A DNA stretch of 33,188 nt from Lachnospiraceae bacterium. GTDB lineage: Bacteria; Bacillota; Clostridia; Lachnospirales; Lachnospiraceae. Positions 1 through 7,523 of the stretch are shown one piece after another (position 1 is the first letter of the stretch; each line of letters begins with the position of its first letter). Location of the stretch: contig JAILKJ010000058.1 in the NCBI GenBank assembly GCA_024693845.1, forward strand, positions 1-33,188, in the 5' to 3' direction. Both the position numbers and the translations under genes were made by a program. Below the pieces are notes generated by a model, which did not search any database, was not told the DNA's origin, and saw only the letters and a list, made by a program, of their open reading frames with translations.

Positions 1-40
1 GGGAAGCCGTCAGCAAAAGTGAAAGCATTCTTTTTTTCAT
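1..40 (-). CDS. Start of an exported protein, truncated by the window edge
   Basis: Only 13 codons are visible (MKKRMLSLLLTAS). They begin with a positively charged stretch followed by a hydrophobic Leu-rich core, which is the start of a signal peptide or lipoprotein leader. An AGGAGAGG ribosome binding site lies just upstream of the ATG at 40. It is 14 bases downstream of the stop of the preceding membrane/coiled-coil gene, so it is probably the next member of the same leftward operon. The function cannot be told from what is here. Confidence 0.6.
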   Translation of the reverse strand, partial: MKKRMLSLLLTAS

Positions 41-54
41 GATCCTCTCCTCTT

Positions 55-795
55 TCATTCCCCGGAAATCGCTTCCAGGATCGTCTTTTTATAAATCTCC
101 AGCATGGAAACATCGTTGCCCGAATCTCCCTGCCGGTTCAGATACTCTGTCAGGGCAAAAACAAACTCCTGAGACTGACGCAGGATCTCCCTGTTCTGGG
201 AAAGACACTCGGAAAGCCTTTCGGCGATCCTGCCGGTATCCTCGCTCTTATCGCTGTCGGAAACCTCCATGTAGTTTATGACCTTGCGTACGTTGCGAAG
301 GATCCCCTGCTCCGCCTGATCCAGTACATCCTCGGTATCATAGAGGGTATCCGCGCCATTGGTCTCCAAAAGCTTTTGCAGCTTATCCTGATAATCATCC
401 ATGGTAAGGAGCTGACGGATGCATTCGTTGATATCCTCCGATACGCTGCTCCACCCCTCCGTCTTTTTCTGCTCCAGGATCTGACGGATCACACTGCTGT
501 CCAGCTTATCCTGCATGCTGAGCCTTGCGGTCTGTCTGCGATGCTGCTCCTCCAATGCCTGCTGTCTGGCTTTTCCCTCTTCCAGCTTATCCTGCATTCT
601 CGAATAAGTTACCGCTGAGGAGGTAAGACACGCCGCTCCTCCGATGACCCCCGCTCCGATCACGCCGTATTTCAGAAGCCTGAACATCCGTATTCCCAGG
701 TAGATGACAATATTATCTTTTGCGATCAGTACTCCGCCGATGGCAACTGCAAAAACTGCCAGTACCACTGCCAGCTGTATCCATTTCTTTTTCAC
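55..795 (-). CDS. Membrane protein with two N-terminal TM segments and a coiled coil; unknown function
   Basis: I do not recognise this 246-residue protein. Residues about 5-25 form a hydrophobic segment (LAVVLAVFAVAIGGVLIA) and a second lies at about 42-60 (KYGVIGAGVIGGAACL). Residues about 66-115 are charged and Gln-rich (KLEEGKARQQALEEQHRRQ) and look like a coiled coil. The rest is soluble, acidic and helical. Both ends of the hairpin probably face the same side, with the long C-terminal helical part in the cytoplasm. The start is a GTG one base after the TAA of the upstream coiled-coil gene, with GGGAGG inside the end of that gene, so translation is probably coupled. The pairing with another coiled-coil protein suggests that the two products interact, which is inference only. 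Confidence 0.7.
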   Translation of the reverse strand: MKKKWIQLAVVLAVFAVAIGGVLIAKDNIVIYLGIRMFRLLKYGVIGAGVIGGAACLTSSAVTYSRMQDKLEEGKARQQALEEQHRRQTARLSMQDKLDSSVIRQILEQKKTEGWSSVSEDINECIRQLLTMDDYQDKLQKLLETNGADTLYDTEDVLDQAEQGILRNVRKVINYMEVSDSDKSEDTGRIAERLSECLSQNREILRQSQEFVFALTEYLNRQGDSGNDVSMLEIYKKTILEAISGE

Positions 796-796
796 C

Positions 797-1219
797 TTAT
801 CTTAATTCCTCCCTTTTCAGGGCCTGTTTCAATCTTTCATTCAGCAGAAGGCTCTCTGCTTTTTTGTTTCCCTCAACGGCCAGTGACATCTGTCCGTAAC
901 TTTCCTTCAGTCTGCCCAGGTCTTCGATCTGACGATCCGCCGTCAGCATCATTCCCTCCAGCATGATCCTTGTCATCCTGACACTTTCCGAAGCACTCTC
1001 CTGCTCCGAAAGCCTGTGGCAAAGCTCTCCGGCCCGCCGGCGGATATCCTCATATCTGCCGATCCGGTAGGAAAGCTGCATTCCCGAAAGTCCTGCCTCC
1101 CCGGAATCCGCCTTGGGCAGGGGCTGATCCGTAAGCTCCTTAAGCTCATCCGTCAATTCTGCCGCCTGTCTTTGATAGGATCTGATCCTGCTGTCGTCCA
1201 TCTTTCCGCTTTCCGTCAT
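797..1219 (-). CDS. Small coiled-coil protein of unknown function
   Basis: About 140 residues, soluble, highly charged and helical throughout, rich in Glu, Gln, Arg and Leu with heptad-like spacing (for example ELTDELKELTDQ near the N-terminus and LLLNERLKQALKREELR at the C-terminus). It has no signal peptide or membrane segment. I chose the ATG at 1219 because it forms an ATGA overlap with the stop of the upstream CAP-domain gene, a common sign of translational coupling. An in-frame upstream start at 1246 would add nine residues inside that gene and has no better ribosome binding site. It lies directly upstream of the membrane/coiled-coil gene, which makes a complex between the two plausible. 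No family was recognised. Confidence 0.65.
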   Translation of the reverse strand: MTESGKMDDSRIRSYQRQAAELTDELKELTDQPLPKADSGEAGLSGMQLSYRIGRYEDIRRRAGELCHRLSEQESASESVRMTRIMLEGMMLTADRQIEDLGRLKESYGQMSLAVEGNKKAESLLLNERLKQALKREELR

Positions 1220-1899
1220 TTCTTCATGGCGATGATCACGCACCAAAACTCGGTACCGTCATCTGCCACATAGTAACCGACGCCGATATCCTCATATACC
1301 TTACCGATGATGGCAGGCTTGGTATTGGCATTGTTCATCCATGCCTTCACCACCTTCTGGGGGCTGGTATAACCGTTGGCGATCAGCTCATAGTAATACT
1401 TTCCGTAGTTGTACTTCAGGCTGATGGCCGAGGTCCACTTGGTACCGTTTGGGCGGGTGTGGCTGTAGTTCTGATCCAACTCTTTAGCCCGTTTCTGTGC
1501 CGCCTTGGCAAGATACTTGTTATAATCCAGGGACGCCAGGCCGTAGTTCCGGCGCTGCTTGTTGATCTGGGTACGGACCTGCTCGGCATTCTTATCCTGC
1601 ATGGTCTGAACCGTCACCTTGCACTTATACTTGGTGCCGCCCACCTTGGCCGTGATCGTGGCCTTTCCTCTCTTTTTGGCGCGGATCACGCCTTTGGATG
1701 TTACGGTTGCAACCGACTTATCCGAAGAAGTGAATTTCACTTTTTTGGAGGTGCCTTTTACCTTCAGGGTAAAGGACTCACCCACCATCAGCTTCTTGCT
1801 GTAGGAATTCAGGTTCACGGCCCCCGCCGTAAGCGGCAGTGCCATAACAAAAACCAGCATGGCGGTAACAAGAAGGATCGTTTTACGTTTCAGATTCAT
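1216..1899 (-). CDS. Secreted BIG2 + CAP (SCP/PR1-like) domain protein
   Basis: A 227-residue exported protein. Residues 1-28 are a signal peptide (basic MNLKRK, hydrophobic core, then LTAGA). Residues about 29-100 form a bacterial Ig-like BIG2 domain, seen in VGESFTLKV, KFTSSDKSVATVTSKGVI and GKATITAKVGG. Residues about 105-227 are a CAP domain, with an RTQINKQRRNYGLASL helix, repeated alanine helices, the HTRPNG motif and a closing DIGVGYYV...EFWCVIIA strand region. CAP proteins of bacteria are extracellular and mostly of unknown activity. The ATG at 1899 is preferred over an in-frame GTG at 1905 because AGGAG sits 5 bases before the ATG and would overlap the GTG. It follows xth by about 34 bases. 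Confidence 0.88.
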   Translation of the reverse strand: MNLKRKTILLVTAMLVFVMALPLTAGAVNLNSYSKKLMVGESFTLKVKGTSKKVKFTSSDKSVATVTSKGVIRAKKRGKATITAKVGGTKYKCKVTVQTMQDKNAEQVRTQINKQRRNYGLASLDYNKYLAKAAQKRAKELDQNYSHTRPNGTKWTSAISLKYNYGKYYYELIANGYTSPQKVVKAWMNNANTKPAIIGKVYEDIGVGYYVADDGTEFWCVIIAMKK

Positions 1900-1933
1900 A
1901 TGCACTCCTCTTTTCTCCCTTTCGGGTGATCCG

Positions 1934-2686
1934 TCAGTTGAAGCTGACCTCTACGGGACAATGATCGGAGCCGAAGATCTGATCATGAATGTCCGCTCCC
2001 GTAAGTCTGTCCCGGAATCTGTCGGAAACCAGGAAGTAATCAATACGCCAGCCTGCATTTTTCTCCCTTGCATGGAACCGATAGGACCACCAGGAATATC
2101 TGCCTTCGGCATCGGGATAAAAATGCCGGAAGGTATCGGTGAAACCCTCCGAAAGCAGGGTGCGCATCTTGTCTCTTTCCTCATCCGTAAAGCCTGCGTT
2201 GTGATGATTGGAGGAAGGGTTCTTCAAGTCGATCTCCTCCTTGGCCACATTCATGTCGCCGCAGACGATAACGGGTTTCTTTTTGTCAAGCTCCTTAAGA
2301 TAAGCACGGAAATCATCCTCCCACCTGCAGCGGTAGGAAAGCCTTTCCAGCTGCTGCTTGGAATTGGGAGTATAGACCGTCACAAGATAATGATCCTCAA
2401 ATTCCAGGCAGATCACACGGCCTTCCTGATCGTGCTCTTCGATCCCCAGACCGTAGCTTACGCTGAGGGGCTCCTTCTTCGTAAAGATGGCGGTCCCGGA
2501 ATAACCCTTTTTGACCGCATAGTTGAAGTACTGATGATATCCGGGCAGTTCCAGCTGAACCTGGCCTTCCTGGATCTTGGTCTCCTGCAGGCAGAAGGCA
2601 TCCGCATCCGCCTCGTTAAAAAAGTCCATGAAGCCCTTTTGCAGACAGGCCCTGATACCGTTGACATTCCATGAGATGTATTTCAT
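1934..2686 (-). CDS. xth: Exodeoxyribonuclease III (AP endonuclease, ExoA/XthA family)
   Basis: A 250-residue DNA repair enzyme that cleaves DNA 5' of abasic sites and removes 3' blocking groups in base excision repair. The metal-dependent endonuclease/exonuclease/phosphatase fold is marked by WNVNG (residues 6-10), LQETK with catalytic Glu35, GDMNVA with Asp144 and Asn146, WRIDYFLVSD, and the C-terminal GSDHCPV with Asp241 and His242. Length is normal for the short bacterial type. A GGAG ribosome binding site precedes the ATG by about 6 bases. It lies 16 bases after truA on the same strand and is probably cotranscribed with it and with the GGDEF gene upstream. Gene names exoA and xthA are both in use for such proteins. 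Confidence 0.95.
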   Translation of the reverse strand: MKYISWNVNGIRACLQKGFMDFFNEADADAFCLQETKIQEGQVQLELPGYHQYFNYAVKKGYSGTAIFTKKEPLSVSYGLGIEEHDQEGRVICLEFEDHYLVTVYTPNSKQQLERLSYRCRWEDDFRAYLKELDKKKPVIVCGDMNVAKEEIDLKNPSSNHHNAGFTDEERDKMRTLLSEGFTDTFRHFYPDAEGRYSWWSYRFHAREKNAGWRIDYFLVSDRFRDRLTGADIHDQIFGSDHCPVEVSFN

Positions 2687-2702
2687 TTCCTACTCCGTTC
2701 CG

Positions 2703-3446
2703 TTATTCGTAATCCACCTTGATCAGGCAAAGGCCCTGGGCCGGCGCGGTAGGCGGAGCCTGCCGTCTGTCTCCCTCCTCAAGGATGGCCGCAACGTCCT
2801 CCGGGGTAAGCTCTCCTTTGCCCACTGCCACCAGGGTTCCCGTCAGGATCCTGACCATGTTGCGCAGGAACCCGTCTCCGTGAAAGGTCAGCTGCAGGTA
2901 TTCTCCCTTAGCCTTGATATCTATGGCGTCCACGGTCCTTACCGTGCTTTTATTTTTCCCCGCCGCCTTACAAAAGGCCGCAAAATCATGCTGGCCCTGA
3001 AGCTCCCCGGCCGCTGCCCGCATGGCCTCAAGATCCAGCTTTTCATCTATCGTCCAGACAAACTTCCTGTCAAAAACCGGCTTGCTCTCTCCCTGATAGA
3101 TGGTGTAGCGGTAAGTCTTACCCGTGGCATTGTACCTGGCATGGAATCTGGGGGATGCTTCCCGAAGCTGCTTTACCGCTATGTCCTCCGGAAGATACCG
3201 GTTAAAGTACCGGCGAAGCTCCTCGGCATCCAGCTCGGTCTCCAGAGAAAAGTGTGCGCACATTCCCTTGGCATGCACTCCTGCATCCGTACGTCCCGCA
3301 CCCAGAACCTCAATATAGCTTCCGCTCAGCTTTTCCAGCACTGCCTCCAGCTTCCCCTGGATCGTATCCTTTCCCGGCTGGTGCTCCCAGCCGAAATATC
3401 TGGTGCCGTCGTAGCTTATGATCATCTTGTAATTCTTCTGTGACAT
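2703..3446 (-). CDS. truA: tRNA pseudouridine(38-40) synthase TruA
   Basis: A 247-residue enzyme that converts uridines 38-40 of the tRNA anticodon stem-loop to pseudouridine. The family signature GAGRTDAGVHA holds catalytic Asp54. The N-terminal MIISYDGTRYFGWEHQP and C-terminal DGFLRNMVRILTG segments are also typical. Length matches bacterial TruA. The ribosome binding site is weak (AAGG about 11 bases before the ATG), and the gene starts 13 bases after the GGDEF gene, so translation may depend partly on readthrough or coupling. xth follows directly. Confidence 0.96.
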   Translation of the reverse strand: MSQKNYKMIISYDGTRYFGWEHQPGKDTIQGKLEAVLEKLSGSYIEVLGAGRTDAGVHAKGMCAHFSLETELDAEELRRYFNRYLPEDIAVKQLREASPRFHARYNATGKTYRYTIYQGESKPVFDRKFVWTIDEKLDLEAMRAAAGELQGQHDFAAFCKAAGKNKSTVRTVDAIDIKAKGEYLQLTFHGDGFLRNMVRILTGTLVAVGKGELTPEDVAAILEEGDRRQAPPTAPAQGLCLIKVDYE

Positions 3447-3459
3447 TTACTTACCGGCC

Positions 3460-4878
3460 TTACTCGCCGTAGAAATTAACCGAATTGCCCTGGGTTTTCT
3501 TGCTCAGATATACACAGGTATCCGCATCCTTGTAGATCTCCTCAAAGCTCTTAGGACGGCCGATACCGTAGATAATGGCACCAACAGAGACAGACACCTT
3601 ATACCCGTTCATCTCAGGGATATTGATCTCATCCAGCATCTCGAAAAAGCGATCCAGAAGCTTCCGTCCCACTTCACTGGTCTTTACGCCGGGAGCGGTA
3701 ACCGCAAACTCATCTCCTCCGAGACGGAATACGATATCGCTGGTACGGAATGCCTTCTTGAGACACTCCGCCGCCTTAATGAGCACCTTGTCACCAATAC
3801 TATGACCGAAGGTATCATTGATGTTCTTAAACCGGTCCATATCCAGGATACAGAACATTCCGATCTCGCCCCGGGTCATGGAAGCGGTGGAACACTTTTC
3901 CCCATATCCCCTGTTATAGATATTGGTCATGATATCAGTCTCGGAAAGGATCTTAAGCGCCTCCCGTTCCTTGGCGGAACGGACGACATCATCAATATTC
4001 TTAAAGCCGGCGATGACCTTGGTCATGCCTGTCTTGCTCCGGATCCGCATATAGGTGAACTGGTAAAAATGCACCTCCCCCTTATCAATGGCGCGATAGC
4101 TGTAGACATACTCATCACTGTTTTCCAGCATCTCCTGCACTTTTTCCAGCTTCATGGCCTCTGTGATCTCGGCCTGATCCTTGGAATAAACACGGTCCTT
4201 GATATATTTCGCGCAGAAAGGATCGTAGGGATAATCTTCTACCGTCTTGTCACCGAAGCCCTCTGTCACATAGCCGTCCAGCTTCAGGATACTGGCTTTT
4301 CTCCTGGGGATATCCACCAGAAAAACATTCAGATAATCCCGGCTTAAGGCATCCACGATCTCGTACTGCTCCTGCAGTTGAAGTTCTCTTTCCTTCTTGG
4401 CCGTGATATCCGTTATAAGGCCTACAAATGTGATGGGGGATCCGTCTTTGCGCCTGCGCACCTTCCCCACGCTGCGGAACCACCGGACAGAACCGTTTTT
4501 GGCAATACAGCGAAATTCGATGTCGTAAACCTTGTCTCTTTCCCTGTCCATGAGATTGTCGTGGAAGCATTTTTCCACATAATCCCTGTCATCCTCATGT
4601 ACAACATTGATAAAGTCCTCATAATTTTCTTTAAAATCTACATCTTCCTCACTGCCCTCGCCTTCATGCTCCACAACGCTCCAATGGCAGTCGATCAGCT
4701 TGCCTCTGGCATCAAAATTCATGGACCAGAATCTGGCACCGAGTACATCGTATATGATGTCCAGCGTTTCCGCATCCTTATCATATTTAAACAGTCTCGC
4801 ATTAAAATCCTCAACCAGGGATTGACACTGTTCCGGATAATTCTCCGCCTTCAGAACATCTTGACTGGTATCTCTCAT
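3460..4878 (-). CDS. Diguanylate cyclase with PAS sensor region
   Basis: A 472-residue cytoplasmic protein predicted to make cyclic di-GMP. Residues about 40-165 form a PAS domain ending in the typical GLITDITAKKERELQ linker. Residues about 170-300 look like a second, more divergent PAS-like sensor. The GGDEF domain covers about 308-472, with LDMDRFKNINDTFGH, and RLGGDEF whose GGDEF is at 387-391, so the active site is intact. The inhibitory I-site RxxD is present as R378-T-S-D381, five residues before GGDEF, so product feedback inhibition is expected. There is no membrane segment, so the signal is probably cytoplasmic. AGGAG precedes the ATG. It heads a leftward run into truA and xth, but no functional link to them is evident. 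Confidence 0.93.
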   Translation of the reverse strand: MRDTSQDVLKAENYPEQCQSLVEDFNARLFKYDKDAETLDIIYDVLGARFWSMNFDARGKLIDCHWSVVEHEGEGSEEDVDFKENYEDFINVVHEDDRDYVEKCFHDNLMDRERDKVYDIEFRCIAKNGSVRWFRSVGKVRRRKDGSPITFVGLITDITAKKERELQLQEQYEIVDALSRDYLNVFLVDIPRRKASILKLDGYVTEGFGDKTVEDYPYDPFCAKYIKDRVYSKDQAEITEAMKLEKVQEMLENSDEYVYSYRAIDKGEVHFYQFTYMRIRSKTGMTKVIAGFKNIDDVVRSAKEREALKILSETDIMTNIYNRGYGEKCSTASMTRGEIGMFCILDMDRFKNINDTFGHSIGDKVLIKAAECLKKAFRTSDIVFRLGGDEFAVTAPGVKTSEVGRKLLDRFFEMLDEINIPEMNGYKVSVSVGAIIYGIGRPKSFEEIYKDADTCVYLSKKTQGNSVNFYGE

Positions 4879-4916
4879 AAATCCCTCTCCTAAAAGGTAG
4901 TCTCAGGCAGCTTCAT

Positions 4917-4945
4917 TTGATACGCATACCCGATATAATTATACT
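4917..4945 (+). promoter_or_regulatory. Sigma-A-type promoter for the DUF4317 gene
   Basis: TTGATA at 4917-4922 and TATACT at 4940-4945 each match the consensus at five of six positions and are 17 bases apart. They face the gene at 5053, leaving a leader of about 100 bases. The assignment is by motif and spacing only. Confidence 0.6.
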
Positions 4946-4966
4946 ACAACAATCCTCATTAGTACA
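4938..4966 (-). promoter_or_regulatory. Possible promoter for the PAS-GGDEF/truA/xth run
   Basis: Read on the minus strand, a perfect TATAAT (4938-4943) lies 17 bases downstream of TGTACT (4961-4966), a poor -35 match at three of six. It overlaps the plus-strand promoter for DUF4317, so the two divergent units may compete for polymerase. Confidence 0.3.
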
Positions 4967-5052
4967 GCGCTAATCTAACCACTTGCATGGCGACGGATTT
5001 ACGCATATACTTATGGATGATTTAAAAGAAGAATGAAAAAAGGAGCCCTGCC

Positions 5053-6339
5053 ATGACACGGAAAGATCTGTTGGAACTGAAACGAAGACTCAAGAAGGAG
5101 GAGTGCGCCTTCACCCGCATGACAGGCTGCTATGTCAGCGGCAACAAGGAAAAGGTCGTAACCTTTTCGGAAAGCTTTTTGAATCTTCCCGACGAAGAAT
5201 TTTTCAAGTATCTGGAGATCGCCAAAAAGGCCCTCTCCGGAACACTCGGCAACAACCAGCTGCAGCTTTTTTTCACGCAGGATGAGGAGCAGGCCGGCGG
5301 CAAGCACCAGTTTTACATGGGCCTGAACAAAAGCGGCCTCAAGGATGACGGTCTTTTGCAGCTGTTCTATGACCTTGTGATCGAGAATTACGACTACGCC
5401 GGCAATTTTCTGATCCTGCTCTTCCATGATGCCTACGACGTCATGGAAAAGGCCACGGATAACCGCAAGCTGGATGAATCCGCGGAGGTATATGAATATA
5501 CAATCTGCGCCATCTGCCCGGTCACCTTAAGCAAACCCGGCCTGGGCTATCTGGAGGAGGAAAACAAGATCGGACTCCGTCTTCGTGACTGGGTGGTCGC
5601 ACCGCCTGAGAACGGCTTTGTCTATCCTGCTTTTTCCGAACGCAGCAGCGACATCCACTCCTTCTCCTACTACACCAAAAATGCCAAGGACCCCCGGCCC
5701 GAGTTCATGGAAAAGGCCCTGGGCGTCACCACCAAACGGACCTCTACCCAGCAGAAAAAGGCCTTTGAGAACGTAGTTAAGAAGGCTGTCATGGGAACCG
5801 ATCAGGAAGAGAATTCCCAGGAGATCTTCCTGGCTTTGCAGGAGAATATCTGCGACCGTGTACAGGCCCGTGAAAACGAGCCAGGGCGCGAGGATCCCAT
5901 TGAAATGAACGAAAAGGAATTTGCCAGCATCATGGAGGAATGTGAGATCGATGAATATCTGGCTCCGCGGCTTGCCCAGGCCTATGAGGAGGAATTCGGT
6001 GCAGAACCTCCCGCAGCCGATGATATTCTCGATACCAAGGCTCTTGCCAAGAACCAGCCCAAGAAGCTGCAGAAAGAGCTGATGGGTGAGGTGGCCGAAC
6101 TGAAGCAGACACTGGCCAGGGTATCGGAAAGCTCCCTTCCCACTCCCGAAGAGGCTCTGTCGGGCGAACCCTTAAAGCCTCTTAGTGAAAACGCCCTGCT
6201 CTGCGATATCTTCCTTCGCGTCAAGCCCGAAAAGGCTTCGGGTATCCGTTCCGAGATCATCGACGGACAAAACTGCATCGTGATCCCCGTCAGCGAAGAC
6301 GACGATATCGATATCAACGGACTGAAAACCCTGCCCTGA
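5053..6339 (+). CDS. DUF4317 domain-containing protein
   Basis: A 428-residue cytoplasmic protein of the DUF4317 family, common in Lachnospiraceae and relatives and without a known function. Family hallmarks recognised here are the N-terminus MTRKDLLELKRRLKKEECAF, the segment TRMTGCYVSG, and the central SSDIHSFSYYTKNAKDP followed by a GVTTKRTSTQQKKAF helix. The C-terminal third is acidic and helical and ends in VIPVSEDDDIDINGLKTL. There is no signal peptide or membrane segment. AGGAG lies 7 bases before the ATG. The gene is alone on this strand, with its own promoter candidate and a terminator directly behind it, so it appears to be monocistronic. Confidence 0.9.
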   Translation: MTRKDLLELKRRLKKEECAFTRMTGCYVSGNKEKVVTFSESFLNLPDEEFFKYLEIAKKALSGTLGNNQLQLFFTQDEEQAGGKHQFYMGLNKSGLKDDGLLQLFYDLVIENYDYAGNFLILLFHDAYDVMEKATDNRKLDESAEVYEYTICAICPVTLSKPGLGYLEEENKIGLRLRDWVVAPPENGFVYPAFSERSSDIHSFSYYTKNAKDPRPEFMEKALGVTTKRTSTQQKKAFENVVKKAVMGTDQEENSQEIFLALQENICDRVQARENEPGREDPIEMNEKEFASIMEECEIDEYLAPRLAQAYEEEFGAEPPAADDILDTKALAKNQPKKLQKELMGEVAELKQTLARVSESSLPTPEEALSGEPLKPLSENALLCDIFLRVKPEKASGIRSEIIDGQNCIVIPVSEDDDIDINGLKTLP

Positions 6340-6361
6340 TCCTTTTTACAGGCAAAATAAC

Positions 6362-6396
6362 ACGCCACCCCGATATTGATCCGGGGTGGCGTTTTT
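6362..6396. terminator. Bidirectional intrinsic terminator between convergent genes
   Basis: An 11-base perfect stem (ACGCCACCCCG at 6362-6372 with CGGGGTGGCGT at 6382-6392) has a 9-base loop and is followed by TTTTT on the plus strand. On the minus strand the stem is followed by the weaker tract GTTATTTT. It ends the DUF4317 transcript and probably also the converging rhomboid-like gene. Confidence 0.85.
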
Positions 6397-6418
6397 CATG
6401 TCGATCATTAGCGTATGC

Positions 6419-7357
6419 TTACTCTACATGCTTATGGGTGTAGAGATGGTCCTGACAGTATTCGTAGTTGCCGTTGCACTTGGAACAGAAGCGAAATTCC
6501 AGATCCGGGAACTGCTTCTCGGTCCTGCCGCAGATGGCACATTTGTGTTTGGAAACATGCTCCTTCATGGGCTGAACCTTCTTGGCATATTCTCTCTGAC
6601 GTTTGATCTGCTTCGGCGATCTAAAGGAGGACCGGGTCGTTATAAAGAACAGGATGAAGGCCAGCATGGAAAACAGCATGGCCGTGCCCTGCCCCACATA
6701 CATCAGCCTGCTGATGGGTCCGTCGGCACGGATGGCTTCCATCACGATCTGAAGGAACTCAACGCCCAGCATGATGGAATAAATGATACCAAGGATCTTG
6801 ATCTTAACAGGGATAAAGAACATGAAAAGGATCCGCACATCCGGAAAAGTTGCCGCAAAGGCCAGGATGATGGACATGCAGACATAATAGGTAGAAAACA
6901 TACCGGAAACGCTGGCCCAAACCTGGGCGATCATGTTCACCGACGTATCCGAATAGCCAAGAACCGCCGTCATCAGGGAATCCGAGATGGGCGGAAGCAG
7001 GCATACAAGATATAACAGGATCGCTCCCACTACCGTCAGCAGCATTCCGCCCAGCAGATATACGTTGTAGCGGAAGGTTCCCCAAGTCCGCTCCAGCGTG
7101 GTTCCGATGGAAAAGTAGAAATACAGCATGACCAGGGTAAATATGCTGATGGCCGAAGGCGGGATCACGATCCAGGTAACCAGTCTCCAGACCTGTCCGT
7201 GAAAGATCAGATAGGGATCCAGGGTCAGATAGTCCAGAAAACCGGGGTTGACGATCTGGATCAGATAGCCGAAGGCATAGCAGATGATCAAATATAAGGT
7301 CAGATTCGGAATGGCATATTTTCCGTATTTACGTTCCAGTTTGGTAAGCCAGTTCAT
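6419..7357 (-). CDS. Rhomboid-like polytopic membrane protein with C-terminal zinc ribbon, probably not a protease
   Basis: A 312-residue protein. Residues 18-240 hold six or seven membrane segments with rhomboid-type landmarks: GQVWRLVTW with the L1-loop WR (57-58), LERTWG after TM2, and FPDVRILFMFFIPVKI matching the segment that follows TM4 in rhomboids. The catalytic pair looks absent. A clean GxSG is missing (the nearest is SVSG at 149-152, out of register), and no His is seen in the last membrane segment (YVGQGTAMLFSM). The C-terminal tail has CAIC, CSKC, Cys301 and His304, a likely zinc site in the cytoplasm. The ATG at 7357 is chosen over an in-frame upstream start because AGGAG precedes it at a suitable distance. 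Function is unknown; pseudo-rhomboids elsewhere bind membrane clients. Confidence 0.75.
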   Translation of the reverse strand: MNWLTKLERKYGKYAIPNLTLYLIICYAFGYLIQIVNPGFLDYLTLDPYLIFHGQVWRLVTWIVIPPSAISIFTLVMLYFYFSIGTTLERTWGTFRYNVYLLGGMLLTVVGAILLYLVCLLPPISDSLMTAVLGYSDTSVNMIAQVWASVSGMFSTYYVCMSIILAFAATFPDVRILFMFFIPVKIKILGIIYSIMLGVEFLQIVMEAIRADGPISRLMYVGQGTAMLFSMLAFILFFITTRSSFRSPKQIKRQREYAKKVQPMKEHVSKHKCAICGRTEKQFPDLEFRFCSKCNGNYEYCQDHLYTHKHVE

Positions 7358-7389
7358 AAAACTTTCTCCTGTCTGTTTACTTCTGAAAG

Positions 7390-7419
7390 AGTATAACACT
7401 TTCCCTCCTCTTCTTTCAA
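7390..7419 (-). promoter_or_regulatory. Sigma-A-type promoter for the rhomboid-like gene
   Basis: On the minus strand TTGAAA (7414-7419) and TATACT (7390-7395) each match the consensus at five of six positions with 18 bases between them. The predicted transcript starts about 25 bases before the ATG at 7357, which also supports that start codon over the upstream one. Confidence 0.6.
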
Positions 7420-7436
7420 GTCGGGCCAGATAAAGA

Positions 7437-7465
7437 TTGCACTTTTTTTCTTATTATATTATAAT
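7437..7465 (+). promoter_or_regulatory. Promoter candidate for the activase-purC operon
   Basis: A perfect TATAAT (7460-7465) lies 17 bases after TTGCAC (7437-7442), a weaker -35 match at three of six. The region between is T-rich. It points to the gene at 7524 and leaves a leader of about 50 bases. Confidence 0.5.
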
Positions 7466-7470
7466 ACCTT

Positions 7471-7499
7471 GTTGTGCTCTGAAAAAGGGCCCGCACAAC
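7471..7499. repeat. Inverted repeat in the leader of the activase-purC operon
   Basis: GTTGTGC (7471-7477) and GCACAAC (7493-7499) are perfect 7-base inverted arms around a 15-base spacer. They sit at or just after the predicted transcription start and 24 bases before the activase ATG. It could be a repressor site or a 5' hairpin. No run of T follows, so it is not an intrinsic terminator. Confidence 0.5.
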
Positions 7500-7523
7500 G
7501 AGATTTTAAAGGACAGGTAACAC

